Below are positions 10,163 through 21,293 of a stretch of DNA of 64,000 bases, in pieces. Below the pieces are notes generated by a model. The model saw only the letters and a list, made by a program, of their open reading frames with translations, was not told the origin of the DNA and ran no database searches. A program made the translations under genes and the position numbers. The stretch is from Circinella umbellata (Eukaryota; Mucoromycota; Mucoromycetes; Mucorales; Lichtheimiaceae): contig JAIWNF010000025.1 of NCBI GenBank assembly GCA_025093555.1, forward strand, positions 496,001 to 560,000, written 5' to 3'. Position 1 is the first letter of the stretch. Every line of letters begins with the position of its first letter.

Positions 10163-13100
10163 GATGATAAAATATTGATATTGTTTGTCGTCGTTAATTT
10201 ATTAAGCTGAATAAGTTTCGGTTGGTTATATGAGGTTGGATAAACCAAACGCGTATCAAATCTTTCGTTCAATTATTTCTCTTTTTTTCTTAATACTTCG
10301 TTTCTCAATTGGGATTTGTCGTATTTAATTAAAAGGAAGACCGGGATATCGGATGAAAAGAATGAATACAGAAAAAATGAGTAAAAAATAATTATAAAAG
10401 AAGCGGGGTATATTAAGAGAAGAAGATCCAAGAAAAATAAAAAAAAGAGTGTATGCTTTAAATAGATGTTTTGTTTTGCTTCAAAATAAAATAATAATAA
10501 AATAAAAGGGTAAAAAAAAAAAGGAACGGGGAAAAGAAAGAAATAATAAAAAAAAAAGCTTCTTGGTTTCTTATTATCGCGTTTATTCGAAGATAAACTG
10601 AATCGACGTTGAACCAAAAAAAATTAATTAGGTTCATCATAAAACTTGCTATAGATCACCATCCTCCATTTTGTGCGTGTGTATGTGTATTTCATTGTAC
10701 ATCGCTGTTGTTATGGTTATTGTAGAATATACACAGATCGGGTGTGTTTTTCTTCAGCCGTTACTATTGGCTGTCAACAAGTTTACGCCCAGGATTTTTA
10801 ATGTCTCTCCGCTTTCTTTTTGTGCTTCTTATTCGACCTGTTGTTCTGTAATATATGTATCTATTAAACTATATACTTATTATGTACATATATACAGTCA
10901 GCTGTGTTGAAAGTTTATAAGCGTATAATACAAAATTTGGTGCTGAAAAAAAAAAAGAAAAAAAAAAGAAAGGAGATGGTGTTTTTAATGGTGCAACGAG
11001 AAGAACGGGCCGAAAATAAAGTCCCTTTTTGCCCCTTTCCATTTTTGATAATTTGGTAGGACCATGCGGTTGGCTTTGTGTCGCCTGAACCGCTTTAAAC
11101 CAGTTTTGTGTTTTGTATTGCGAATATTAAATACAGTCTCATTTCACTTATAGTATAACTGACATTCTCCCCTTGCTTTTTGGAATCAAACTACATGTTT
11201 CGTCATCATCCACCGTCGATTTTAAAAAGAGGAGACAATTTATGGCCATTATCGTCAATAAAATGTGATCTTTTATTTTCTACTTCATAACTTTTTTTAG
11301 GGATTAATATTACAGGATATGTAGTATCAAGAAAATCAAGTTTTCCTACTACTCAAAACAGATTCATGACCATGATCAATCTCCTGTTTGTTTATTATTT
11401 ATTTATTCTTTTATTCTTTACTCCTTTTTTTACTTTCGTGTTTCCCGGCAGCGACCGACTGACACGTCAGATCAGGAAAAGCTATATCTATAATGTTTCT
11501 TTTTGGTATCACCATAAGAAAAAAAACAAACTCGCATTATGTTATGGTGCATCCAATCTCGATAAGTTCTTTTGCATATGTGGTTTCAATGGCAACAATC
11601 GGAGAAGAAAAAAAAGGGATGAAAGAAGAAGAAAGAAAAGGGCGTTTTTTTTTTTTTTTGGTTGTTGATGAAGTTGTACAACTTAAATAATCTACCCTCG
11701 TTGCTGTTGCTTGGTAACACACGACACCTTAATATCCCCCATGGCATCACGCTCCTGTTGCATGTAAATATTCTTATTCTTATAATTCTTGTTAGTAAAG
11801 AAAGCCCCTGAAATTAGTCTTATTTAGATACATATGTATTATGAGATTTATTTTTTTTAAAAAGGAATAAGATCTTCGTAATTCCATTTAGATAGTCCCA
11901 CGCCACACCCTTTGTCTGTGCACGACGGACTGTGTAAAAAGTAACTTCTACAAGAATAGATTGTGAAAATAATTCTGTACTCTCAAAAGATCGGACTTGT
12001 CGCATGTTTGTATTAGTTCCATCATCAATTTTTCGCTATCTTCATATTATTCAAACCCGGATATTTGCTCTCTTATTAGAGTAATTGTGGTATATAATTC
12101 CGATCCAACATCAACACTGTTGAGAATCTAGGCTAATAGAAATAAAAAAGAGAAACTAGACAAGACTTAGAAGTAAATATGATTATTCTCTTTGAAGCAA
12201 CAAACAATTCCCAATAAACAGAAAAGTTTCTAACCTCACATATACATTGAATGACAAGTTTATTTTTTTTCATAGTTGAAGATTCGGGCACCCGGTAGCT
12301 CGGGTATGGACTATACCACAAAACGTTAAAAATATCCTTTTTTTTAACTTATCGAGATTTCTCTTTGTTGATCTCATTTTGATGATACATAATAGTAAAA
12401 ATTCATAAAAAGTAATGATCTACCGTTTTGTTCCACCTTTTATTGTTGAAATCGTAATAGATATTAAAGTTAACATATAGTAATATAATTTCTTATTATG
12501 TACTTTAAATTCTCGATCAATATCAAAATACTTTTTTTAATAGCTTACATCATGAAAATATTTGCAACTTTATCACATGTACTAAATGACATAAAGTATA
12601 TAATTTTATAGCAGACATATATCGAATTGAGCTATACGTACTGTTATTTCCCGCACTCCACCACCCACATTCTCATATTTGTAACTATTTTTATATATTT
12701 TATAAAAGAGAAACCTAAAAGTTGATGTCTATGTTGCAAACTTCTTTGTTTTTTTTTCTTCGGGTCTCACATGTAATTAAGGAGTGAACAGCGGGGGGTT
12801 ACCAAATTAGGAGATTTAATATTGTACATGATAAAAGCTTTTTTTTTGTCTGTTTTTCTTTGTGTAAATAGAAGTAACAGGTAATTGTTACAGTACCAAC
12901 GAGTTTTCTAACGACACGCATAGAAGGTTTTGTATCACGTAGTACCCAGCCATCTGTGCACAATAAATTTTCGAAACTGCGTTTATTTTGTATCTTAAAA
13001 TACTTTATTTTATGACGTATAACGGTTACATTTCTTAAGTAAAGTCAATCTTCCTCATCATCATGTTGCGCGCTTTATAAGGTTCACCATAATACAATTA

Positions 13101-13284
13101 GCTTTTTTTTTGTATTGAAATTGACCGGGGGAGTTCATGGAGAGTCCGCGATGTTTTATTAGTTAAAGAAAATTTAGAAAATAGTGAATCTCGTGATGCA
13201 GTGGTTAATGAAAGAAAGAATGAATGAGAATAAATTGAAAGAGAATAAGGTAACGAAAAGAAAAAAAGGTGGGAAGAAGACAAT
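10163..13284. other. RGS promoter side and empty AT-rich spacer
   Basis: No intact gene. 10265-10620 is strongly purine-rich on the plus strand and probably includes the RGS 5' leader. On the minus strand 11810-11690 there is an AG-preceded open stretch (frame AFFTNKNYKN ... ERDAMGDIKVSC) ending in TAG, which looks like an isolated last exon but has no convincing partner. GC-richer sequence at 12283-12310 has a short hairpin (ACCCG/CGGGT). Confidence 0.35.
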
Positions 13285-13830
13285 TTACCTATTTGCATCA
13301 GGCTGTTCTCCTCCTTCATATGTCTGTATTGTGATGTTGGTCGATATGTTTTGTAATAGTATTGTTGATCTGGCGAGAGGTGAATTGTTCATTGTTGAAA
13401 ATCGTTTGTCCAATGGTGAACCTAAATTTGGTGGAGAGTGATGGCGATAATCACTGGTACTGGAGTTGTAACAGTAGAGGATAAAGATGAAGATGGCGAA
13501 GTTGGTAAAAATCTCATAAAAATGACAGAAATGGATAATTCGATCCATGGTAAAAGATAAAGAGTAAGATTGGATGATGTAATGCCAAATAGGTTGTTTG
13601 GAGGCGCAAGTGAATAAAAAATGACTGGTTGATTTGATATCAGTATTGCAGAGGAGAAGGCAGGTGTTAGATTCGAAGAGATGAGACATATGATGATGCA
13701 TAAGTGATCGAGTAGGAATTCGTCTAATCAAAAGCTTCCACCAAGCGGTGCAGGTAGAATGCGGTAACGGGCTTTTCCAAAATTTGTGCCAGTTGATATT
13801 ATATTGTTGTGGTGGTAATGGAATAGTCTG
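13285..13830 (-). pseudogene. LINE-type retrotransposon relic: zinc-binding tail of reverse transcriptase protein
   Basis: On the minus strand the frame through 13731 extends upstream of its first Met and reads WHKFWKSPLPHSTC, then WWKLLIRRIPTRSLMHHH, CLLLCNTD, HFLFTC and IWHYIIQSY. This is the order of the reverse-transcriptase zinc-binding domain (zf-RVT) found at the C-terminus of LINE polyproteins: tryptophan pair, PTR helix, Cys-Cys, His...Cys, Trp. The first Cys pair has three spacer residues instead of the usual two. Farther upstream (to 14024) only broken frames are seen, and no RT or endonuclease domain is present, so this is an isolated 3' fragment. Confidence 0.6.
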
Positions 13831-14024
13831 GAATGTGTTACGTAAGATGGATGTATTGTTTGATGTTGTGATAGAAGTATTGTTGGAGAGAGGAATAGAA
13901 TGGAGAGATTGGTATTCTTGAATCTCGTATGGCGAAATGGTGATGGCTGGTGGCTTCCATAAGAATGAAAACTATGGTGGCAACTGAATAGTGGCGCTTT
14001 GAATATAATACGTACAATTAGCAT

Positions 14025-15969
14025 AGTAATATTTGGCTTGAAATATTAGACATCAGCTACCATTTATAAAAATTATTTGCTTTTTTTTATGCGTGGGGTG
14101 CATAGGTTTATATTTAGAATTATTATTGAATCATTATTATAATACAGAAGAATGATATACACGTGTCCTCGCTTTCAAAGCACTTACGTAATAGAAATTA
14201 TAACTTAAAAAAGCACCCATCAATGTAATATGTGGTGTATAATAATAGTTATGAAGCGATGCCAGCTTGAAGTATCTATGTAATTCGTGACACATATCAC
14301 TTATAAACGTATTTTTTTTTTGTCTCAATTATCTTATTTTGTAGCAAAAGTACAAAAATCCCCTCAAAACGCATTCTCTGAAATATTTTAATAAAAAAAA
14401 ATATATTCAATAAGAATCCAAGTGCATCGGTGTTTCTTTTTTAACTAAAACTATTGTAAATACGTGTCTCACATCTACACCTGGGTCAGTAACCTTATCA
14501 AAATGGCTGGTTACCAGCTTTATTAGAGTAAGTGTTTAATAACGGTTACAGTAACACAGCGGGACTGTAATTAAATAACTCTGTCAACTACATTTTAATA
14601 AGAAAAAAAACCAAGGCTGCAAAGGTATTTCAATGCTTGGGATGTTCTTTCAAGACTGTTCAGATAACATGTCCTCCCTCTATTATCTAGATTTTGGATA
14701 GTGCTTAAAGATTTTTATTATTATTATTTAATGCTGTGTAGAAATATTATCATGCTCCAAATATTTATTTTAGTTATAAATATACAGTGGAGGATATAAA
14801 ATAAAAAATTGCAGATTACATTAGCTATTTCAGTTTGTTAGAGTCATCTACTTAGTAAATTTGTACATACGTACGGGATACATTCCCAGTTTATTGAAAT
14901 AATACACTAGTATATAAAGAGTTTGAGCTAGGTAAGAACGTCAGAGGTTGCTCTTGGCCTCGAAAGACAAAAAACTTCCTTCGTTGGGTATGTTAGCTAC
15001 ATAATTTTCTAAAATTGTAAGCTTAATTATAAGTCTGGGACCCTTTGTAAATTCAACCGAAAAATCTTTTGTCAAAGCTTTATAGATTAGATTAGATTGT
15101 CATTTGTATATTTGATATCTAAAATACTAGAAAGCGCTAACTCTTATCGTATAAGCTTAATGCTTCAGAGTCTATGAAATGGGATTCTTTCGGGCAGGAG
15201 TATAAAAGTCGAGATCTTCAAAAGTAGCAGCGCTATGCTGCTCTGTGAAAATTTCAACTGTGCACTTCTTTATTGTCCTGGTGGTACTCTTCAGACAGCT
15301 TATAAGTAGTATATCCTATTAATGAAGATTATATTCAAAAAATTCTGATGGATCCTATTACTTGATATAAACAGCTGCATCAACGCAAGTATTTTGGGGT
15401 TTACAGTACCATTAAACTGAAATCGATCGCTATAAATCCTAGATCAATTATAATTTTTATACGATTTTGCTGTTAAATCAACGCTATTGCTATATGTCTT
15501 TTTCTTCTTTTCTCTTTTTCTTTCAACCCTTTAACTCTGTTGCAAATTTATAAAGATATCTCATTTAAACAATAAAGCCAATCCCTGCTTTGCACCTCCT
15601 CCTTTTGCAAATCTCGCGGTTCTTGACCATTTGTTTTTGGAAATGTTAAAATATTTGATGGAATCGCAACTTGCAACTTGCTTCAAGGTTTTTGGGCGAG
15701 TTGCGCTAATCGGGAGTAGACTATACTCTAATTTAATAACTGTGTATGGTATTCTTATGAATCATTATCCAAATATGGAAATACCCACAATGCCAGTCTA
15801 AAGAATAATTAATGAGATGCCGTATTTAAATATATTACGTCTCGCTTGTTGCAAGTCTTGGATTTTGCAACAAAAAATCAGGAAACCTCAGGTGTGCAAA
15901 AACCGGTGGCCGACTGTATGTCCTTTCAGTAGCAGCAATATGATGTACAATAACCTCATGCCAAATCCA
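14025..15969. other. AT-rich spacer, no gene seen
   Basis: No coding signal was recognised on either strand. Scattered short palindromes (GTTACAGTAAC near 14544) and TACAGT-type motifs suggest old element ends, but no pair could be established. Confidence 0.35.
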
Positions 15970-16113
15970 TACAGTGAGTATTCACTAAACTGCTAGTGTC
16001 TCAATTATTTTTTATATACTTAGTAAAATACCGGTAATTTGCTAAACCGATGTATCTAGCGAGCTCTCCTAAATATTTACCTGGTTTATAATAGTATTAT
16101 TTTATTCTACGTA

Positions 16114-17174
16114 CAGAGAAACCCCGTTAATTTCATATTCGTTAGCTTTCACACCCTCATTATTTTCACAGAAATTCAGGGAATGGAAAAATTGACATAA
16201 TAAAATTTTCACATTCTCATTTATTTCACTTTCAATGCAAGCAGGGGGGTTGAAACCTTAACGGGAGTAATATACTCACTTATAAAGCTATATTATACAT
16301 TAATTTTATGGTATCATATTAGTAAACCTTAAGAATAATTGTATTCAGTTAAGGGTTTTCTAGTCTAATAAATATATATGTCGGTCAAATAACTTATTTT
16401 GAAGTTTAGCACATTTGACTTCTTAAAGATCTTTATATGTATTGGAGCCAATACTACTTGATTTGGATATGTTTCCTGAATTGACTTTTATCGACTATTT
16501 AATATCTTAAAATTACTTTCTTAGTCACTATTATATGACTAGTAAATGGTATAAAAAGATAACTATATGTAACACCACATTGGTGAAGAATACGTTATAA
16601 AAGTGTGTATTTATACATACTACTTCTCCTGAATAAAACTTGACCTTTTGTGAGATTATGAAAGCTACACACTTACATTATTATATGAGCACGTTACAGG
16701 ACAGTAAAAGTCCCACAGTAGTACACAAACGAAAAGGAAACATAAATACCAACAAAGTTCGGCTCACCAATTAGTAATTTATATCTTTTACATTAGAAAA
16801 TACAACATATTATGTAATATACAGTAATCATATACTTGGCAGGAATGTTGTGATGTACATACTGTACGTATATGTTCTCCTGTGTAATATTAAGCATAGT
16901 TCATATAAAAGATCTAATACGTATATGATGCTTCTGTGCAAGGCATAAAAATGTATCTTACAGTAGTGTAGTGCATGTTTAACTATTTTAAATTTAGCCT
17001 TATAAGAGAAATAAACAGCATTATATGTGTTATATATATATGCAGTATCTCTTAGTACCATTAACCTGCCCTTAGAAGTAATTAACTATATATAGTCCCG
17101 ATGACTTTCACATCTCCTTTATTTTCACACGAAAAATGGGAGATGTAGGTTTGAAATTAACGGGGGTTCCTCTG
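16114..17174. mobile_element. Nested non-autonomous element with TA duplication (MITE-like)
   Basis: Left end: TA at 16112-16113 then CAGAGAAACCCCGTTAATTT. Right end, reverse-complemented: TA at 17175-17176 then CAGAGGAACCCCCGTTAATT. An additional inverted copy of the end (TTGAAACCTTAACGGG at about 16250-16266) sits close to the left end, so 16114-about 16270 may be a separate 150-bp MITE of the same family, and about 17095-17174 another. No transposase frame is present. Confidence 0.55.
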
Positions 17175-17720
17175 TATATAATATAAAATTAGTATTTTTG
17201 TTGGTAAAATCAGTAATACGACCTTCTTTTAACCTTATCTCAGCTTTTCCCTTTGTTTCAGTTGACTACTTTGTTTTCATAGCAGTTAAAAATACACAAA
17301 TCATTCTTGTCGCCAAGAGAAAGCTTCCCAACATCTTGTTGATGACAGTGTCTCTTTTTCGCCAACTTCACACAGATGCTTTTTCTTTTTCCTTATCTGC
17401 GTACATACGTACTTCCTTTCAATTTTATCATGGACTTGTTCATTTCCATTGAATATGTAATTATGTTGTTGATACAATTCATTTTTACTCATTTATTCAA
17501 CTACTAACCATGGTCCATATTGAACACACTTTGTTGTAAATTCATTATTAATTCAATCTCTAGTTAATTATTACTATTTGATGTATACACTAATATCATG
17601 TTTATTACTAAAAGATTAGCTCATAGTAGCAAATAAGCTACATTATATGAACTACCATGTTTTTTTATCTTATAGTTATTTTTCCAGTATATTCTACATA
17701 TTAGTACCAGCTGCGTTTCA

Positions 17721-17773
17721 ATTCGCTAAACCGGTAAAAATCATCACATATATTGAGTACCGGTTTAGCGAAT
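17721..17773. repeat. Perfect 16-bp hairpin
   Basis: ATTCGCTAAACCGGTA and its exact reverse complement, separated by 21 bases, next to the right end of the outer inverted-repeat element. Confidence 0.85.
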
Positions 17774-17784
17774 ACTCACTGGAG

Positions 17785-20547
17785 TACGCGGGCATCAGCA
17801 TCTCCATCAAGAGTTTCGATAATACTACCACCAGGTTCTAGCACACTTTCTCTATTTTCCTGTTGTTCTGTGTCGGTTCCACTAGAACCTTTATGCAATT
17901 CATTTCCTTTCGGTCACTAGCCTCATGGGTTCTAAAGGAGTGATTACGTATTAAAAAAATACTTTAGCAATAGAATTTTCACTATTCATAACTTACATCT
18001 TTATCTTGTTCAAGATGATTTCTCTTGTATGTCATCTACTACGTAGCTTCGACTTGTTATTCAATTCAACTTGAAGGACACGACCTGTTATTTACGTAGT
18101 ACAAGTAAATAAAATAGTTTCGACCTGTTAGGCGGATATAAAATTTACGAATATGACAAACCACTCAAAGGTTTTAGAAGTCGATGCTTATGTCATGCTG
18201 TTGACAATAAAGCTGTTATTTATCGCAAGCAGCAATAACAGAAGCGGTAACAAAGGTTGAAGCTAAATTAGGAATGGTACAGCTCATTGTAAACTAGGAG
18301 CCTTTCACCGAGCCTTACAAGAATGCGAGTAAATCGTATTGGAAAATATTATAAGTTTTATTAAGTGCTTGTCGGAGAATATGTTAATGCTTTCAAACCA
18401 TGGATATCACATTATCCAGCATTTGACATGGTATTTATATTGTTGATCCGCGTGAAAGAAAATGCCGGTAATTGTATATGTTGTTGCCCATTAATTTCAT
18501 GATCTTTTTTTTTTACTTTCGGTTATTTCACTTGTACTTCCTAGATATAGTGACAAATCATAGAGCTGATTTTTATATCATTTTTGGATTCATATGACGA
18601 TATTTACGTACAGTATAATATTGGACATTTAAAATTACGCAATCATCTAAAATACGACTTTTAAAAAAGGCTGGATCAGCTTTTTGTTACGTATGAAGAA
18701 TCACACAAAGTCATTTGTTCAGAAAAACATTGATCGCCTCAATATATTTCTAATAATATACAACCCAATATTCTCTAAATGTTCTTTATCGTCATCCATA
18801 TATTGAATAATGCTCGTAACATATATCAATTTTTATTTTATTTTTGCTATTTGTACTTAGATTCTGATATCATACGTATCGACATTTTTGGTCTTATCAT
18901 CGATCTTTTCAGCATATATATATATATATATATGTGGGGGCGGGGATTCACTTCGTATATGTGGAAGAATTCAGAAATTGTTTACAAAATAATTCTTCCG
19001 CCAGATACTAAGAAATTCTGAATATCATCAAGAAAATGCCTCGTTTCAATACCAACATTCATTGATAGCATTTACTCCAGTGATATGTATATAATAAGTT
19101 AGTGAGTATTATTGTAACAAGGTGCGTACGTATGTTAAAAGTAATTATAAATCATGTAACGTGAAGATCAAAGTTTCAGAACTATCAATAACGCTACGTA
19201 ATAATTACAAGCAACGATGCTGAAATAAAGCATGAGTATGGATAGCTTATATATTATTCTATTCTCTTGAAACGTTTACTGATTTTTGCTTCTGGTGGCA
19301 TGGTATCCCATAATTTTATTGCTCGTTTTATTCACAAAATATATATTAATAAAGTATATAAATTTGACAGGGGACTGCTGTGAAATTAATGTGTGATACA
19401 GCATGTTAATAAGAAAAAGCTAAACTTAGGGTTCTACGTAGTAATAATTAAAAACAAAAGTAAAACCAAATATCATTGATTTATTTTCTATTATAAGCTC
19501 ATCAGTTATATTTTAATTGTATTGAGCAGGTTTTCCCTGGTTTCCTGATTTACTATTATATGTACGTAGAATAAGGTTGTACCGGCTTTATAACTTGTCT
19601 GTATAAAAAAAGATAAAACTACGTAACTAACTCACAGATCCCCATTGTTACCTTTACAAGCACATAATAAGTTAATAGTGGAATACGTATATGTTGATGA
19701 TATATGTTTGTATCTTTGAGTTAGCACGGACACAGTGCCAGCAACATATAACAACTCGGGATACTTACTGTAACACGATGGTTCACTACGTATTAGTCTG
19801 TGAAGATTAAATGGTTTGAAATTAACCGAAAGTCAAATACACTATCATGCATAAAACGCCAGTACAGTTAACACATATGCTCTATAATATACATGTAAAT
19901 ATCAAAATGAATGTCTTTTCAGGTATGAAGAAGTGATGTAAATTTTAATGGTTCCTCTTAAGAGAGTTTTACTTGTTTTCAATATCTTTGTTGTATGTAC
20001 AGGTAAACATATCGAAAAGGGTCTTTTTTTTTGGGAGGTGTATTAAATCAAATGGTTTAATTATTATTGGCAGGCCCTTATTATTTCTTCACTGCTAAAT
20101 CCACATCTGTGATATTCCAGATTATTTTGAAGCAATTTAAAGGCATCTCGCTTATGAAGAGTTCTGTATTAATATTATTATGTTTCATAAATAGGAGATA
20201 TGTAGGACATATATTGATCTTAATAGCAAACCGACGCAGTTTTTTTTTTCTTTCTTGGCAACTAGGTGTTAAGTTGAAAAATAACACCAAAATTTCTTGA
20301 TAAGGAATTACGGTTGCACAATGCTGCCACGACAATTGGTGTGTTCCAAATATAGTAATTCATCATGTGTTTAAAGAGCAACTTCTTTAACAGGCCGTGT
20401 TTCACTTTTCAAACAATTTCCGGTTTATTGTGAGCATGGGGTAAAAGCAATGGATTCACGATTGTCCTTTTTATTTGTACCCCATACGATATCTTCTTTT
20501 TTATTTTTATTTTCCATTTCTTTGTTTTCTTAATATAATCTATAATC
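17785..20547. other. Spacer with faint coding relic near 18.1 kb
   Basis: No intact gene. At about 18137-18225 (+) one frame reads YKIYEYDKPLKGFRSRC then HAVDNKAVIYRKQQ and a stop, which is protein-like and may be a decayed transposon gene; the family is unknown. The phrase CGACCTGTTA recurs at about 18079 and 18121. An (AT)n run lies at 18914-18931. Nothing else is supported. Confidence 0.3.
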
Positions 20548-20910
20548 ATGTTTTCATCAATCGTTAGTAATATTCGAGATAAATTTACCTCTAATAAAAA
20601 TAGAACATTAACAGAAAGTGGACCAGGCATTCGTAAATCATCAGTAGATCATTCGAGTGATGATGGAAATACTGACGACGGCCATTTGCGGGAACCTCAA
20701 CAGACTTTATCTCGAACACTATCATCACCTTCTTCATCGCTTCATAGGCCAAGATGTAGTATGGATGAAGCTGCCCAAAACGTGAATCGTAAAATGTCCG
20801 TAACTGAGGCAATTCCTGTTCAAAGAAGAAGATCTACACTATTTGGTATATCCAATGTATCAGCAGATGATTATATTCAAAAAGATCTGATCTCAAGTTC
20901 TTGGAGTTAA
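20548..20910 (+). CDS. Small Ser-rich protein with C-terminal DDYIQKDLISSSWS motif
   Basis: Single-exon frame of 120 residues from ATG 20548 to TAA. Hydrophilic, no signal peptide or membrane segment. A Ser/Arg-rich middle (SRTLSSPSSSLHRPRCS) precedes a compact C-terminus, RRRSTLFGISNVSADDYIQKDLISSSWS split here as RRRSTLFGIS and DDYIQKDLISSSWS. The ordered C-terminal end after a disordered body suggests a short conserved docking or recognition motif, and RRRST is a basophilic-kinase-like site. I do not recognise the family by name. Codon use resembles neighbouring genes, and the septin gene follows 0.4 kb downstream on the same strand. Confidence 0.7.
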   Translation: MFSSIVSNIRDKFTSNKNRTLTESGPGIRKSSVDHSSDDGNTDDGHLREPQQTLSRTLSSPSSSLHRPRCSMDEAAQNVNRKMSVTEAIPVQRRRSTLFGISNVSADDYIQKDLISSSWS

Positions 20911-21293
20911 AAGATGTTTAATTTATAACGTGTGTAACGATTCGAGCAATGAAAACACAAAGACATCCCAATTTAAAAAAAAAATGCAGCAACCAAATAA
21001 CGACCTCTTTAAAAAAATTGAGGCGGAGGCTATATATTATGAGGCCTCTATATTATATGTCGTTCATAATATCTTTTTGTACTCTCTCTCTCATACACAC
21101 ATTTTTTTTAATTGACCACTCACACACCTCCTCTCCCTCCTGCGACTCACCTCCTACTTATTTATATACCTCTTGTTTTTTTTTTGTGTCCCTTATCTTT
21201 CTTTCTTCTTTCTTTACCTTTTTCTTCTCTTAAATAATCTTTTCTTATTTTTCCCGCTTCCCTTTTTTTATATAAAGAAAAGTACATATAATC

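Larger units (their letters stand above)
15972..17781. mobile_element. Outer inverted-repeat element enclosing a second element
   Basis: CAGTGAGTATTCACTAAAC at 15972-15990 matches, inverted at 18 of 19 positions, GTTTAGCGAATACTCACTG at 17763-17781. Inside the right end is a perfect 16-base hairpin: ATTCGCTAAACCGGTA at 17721-17736 against TACCGGTTTAGCGAAT at 17758-17773, loop 21 bases. A related TACCGGTAATTTGCTAAACCG block lies at 16028-16048. This looks like a non-autonomous DNA transposon, or two related solo ends, with no transposase inside. Confidence 0.45.
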
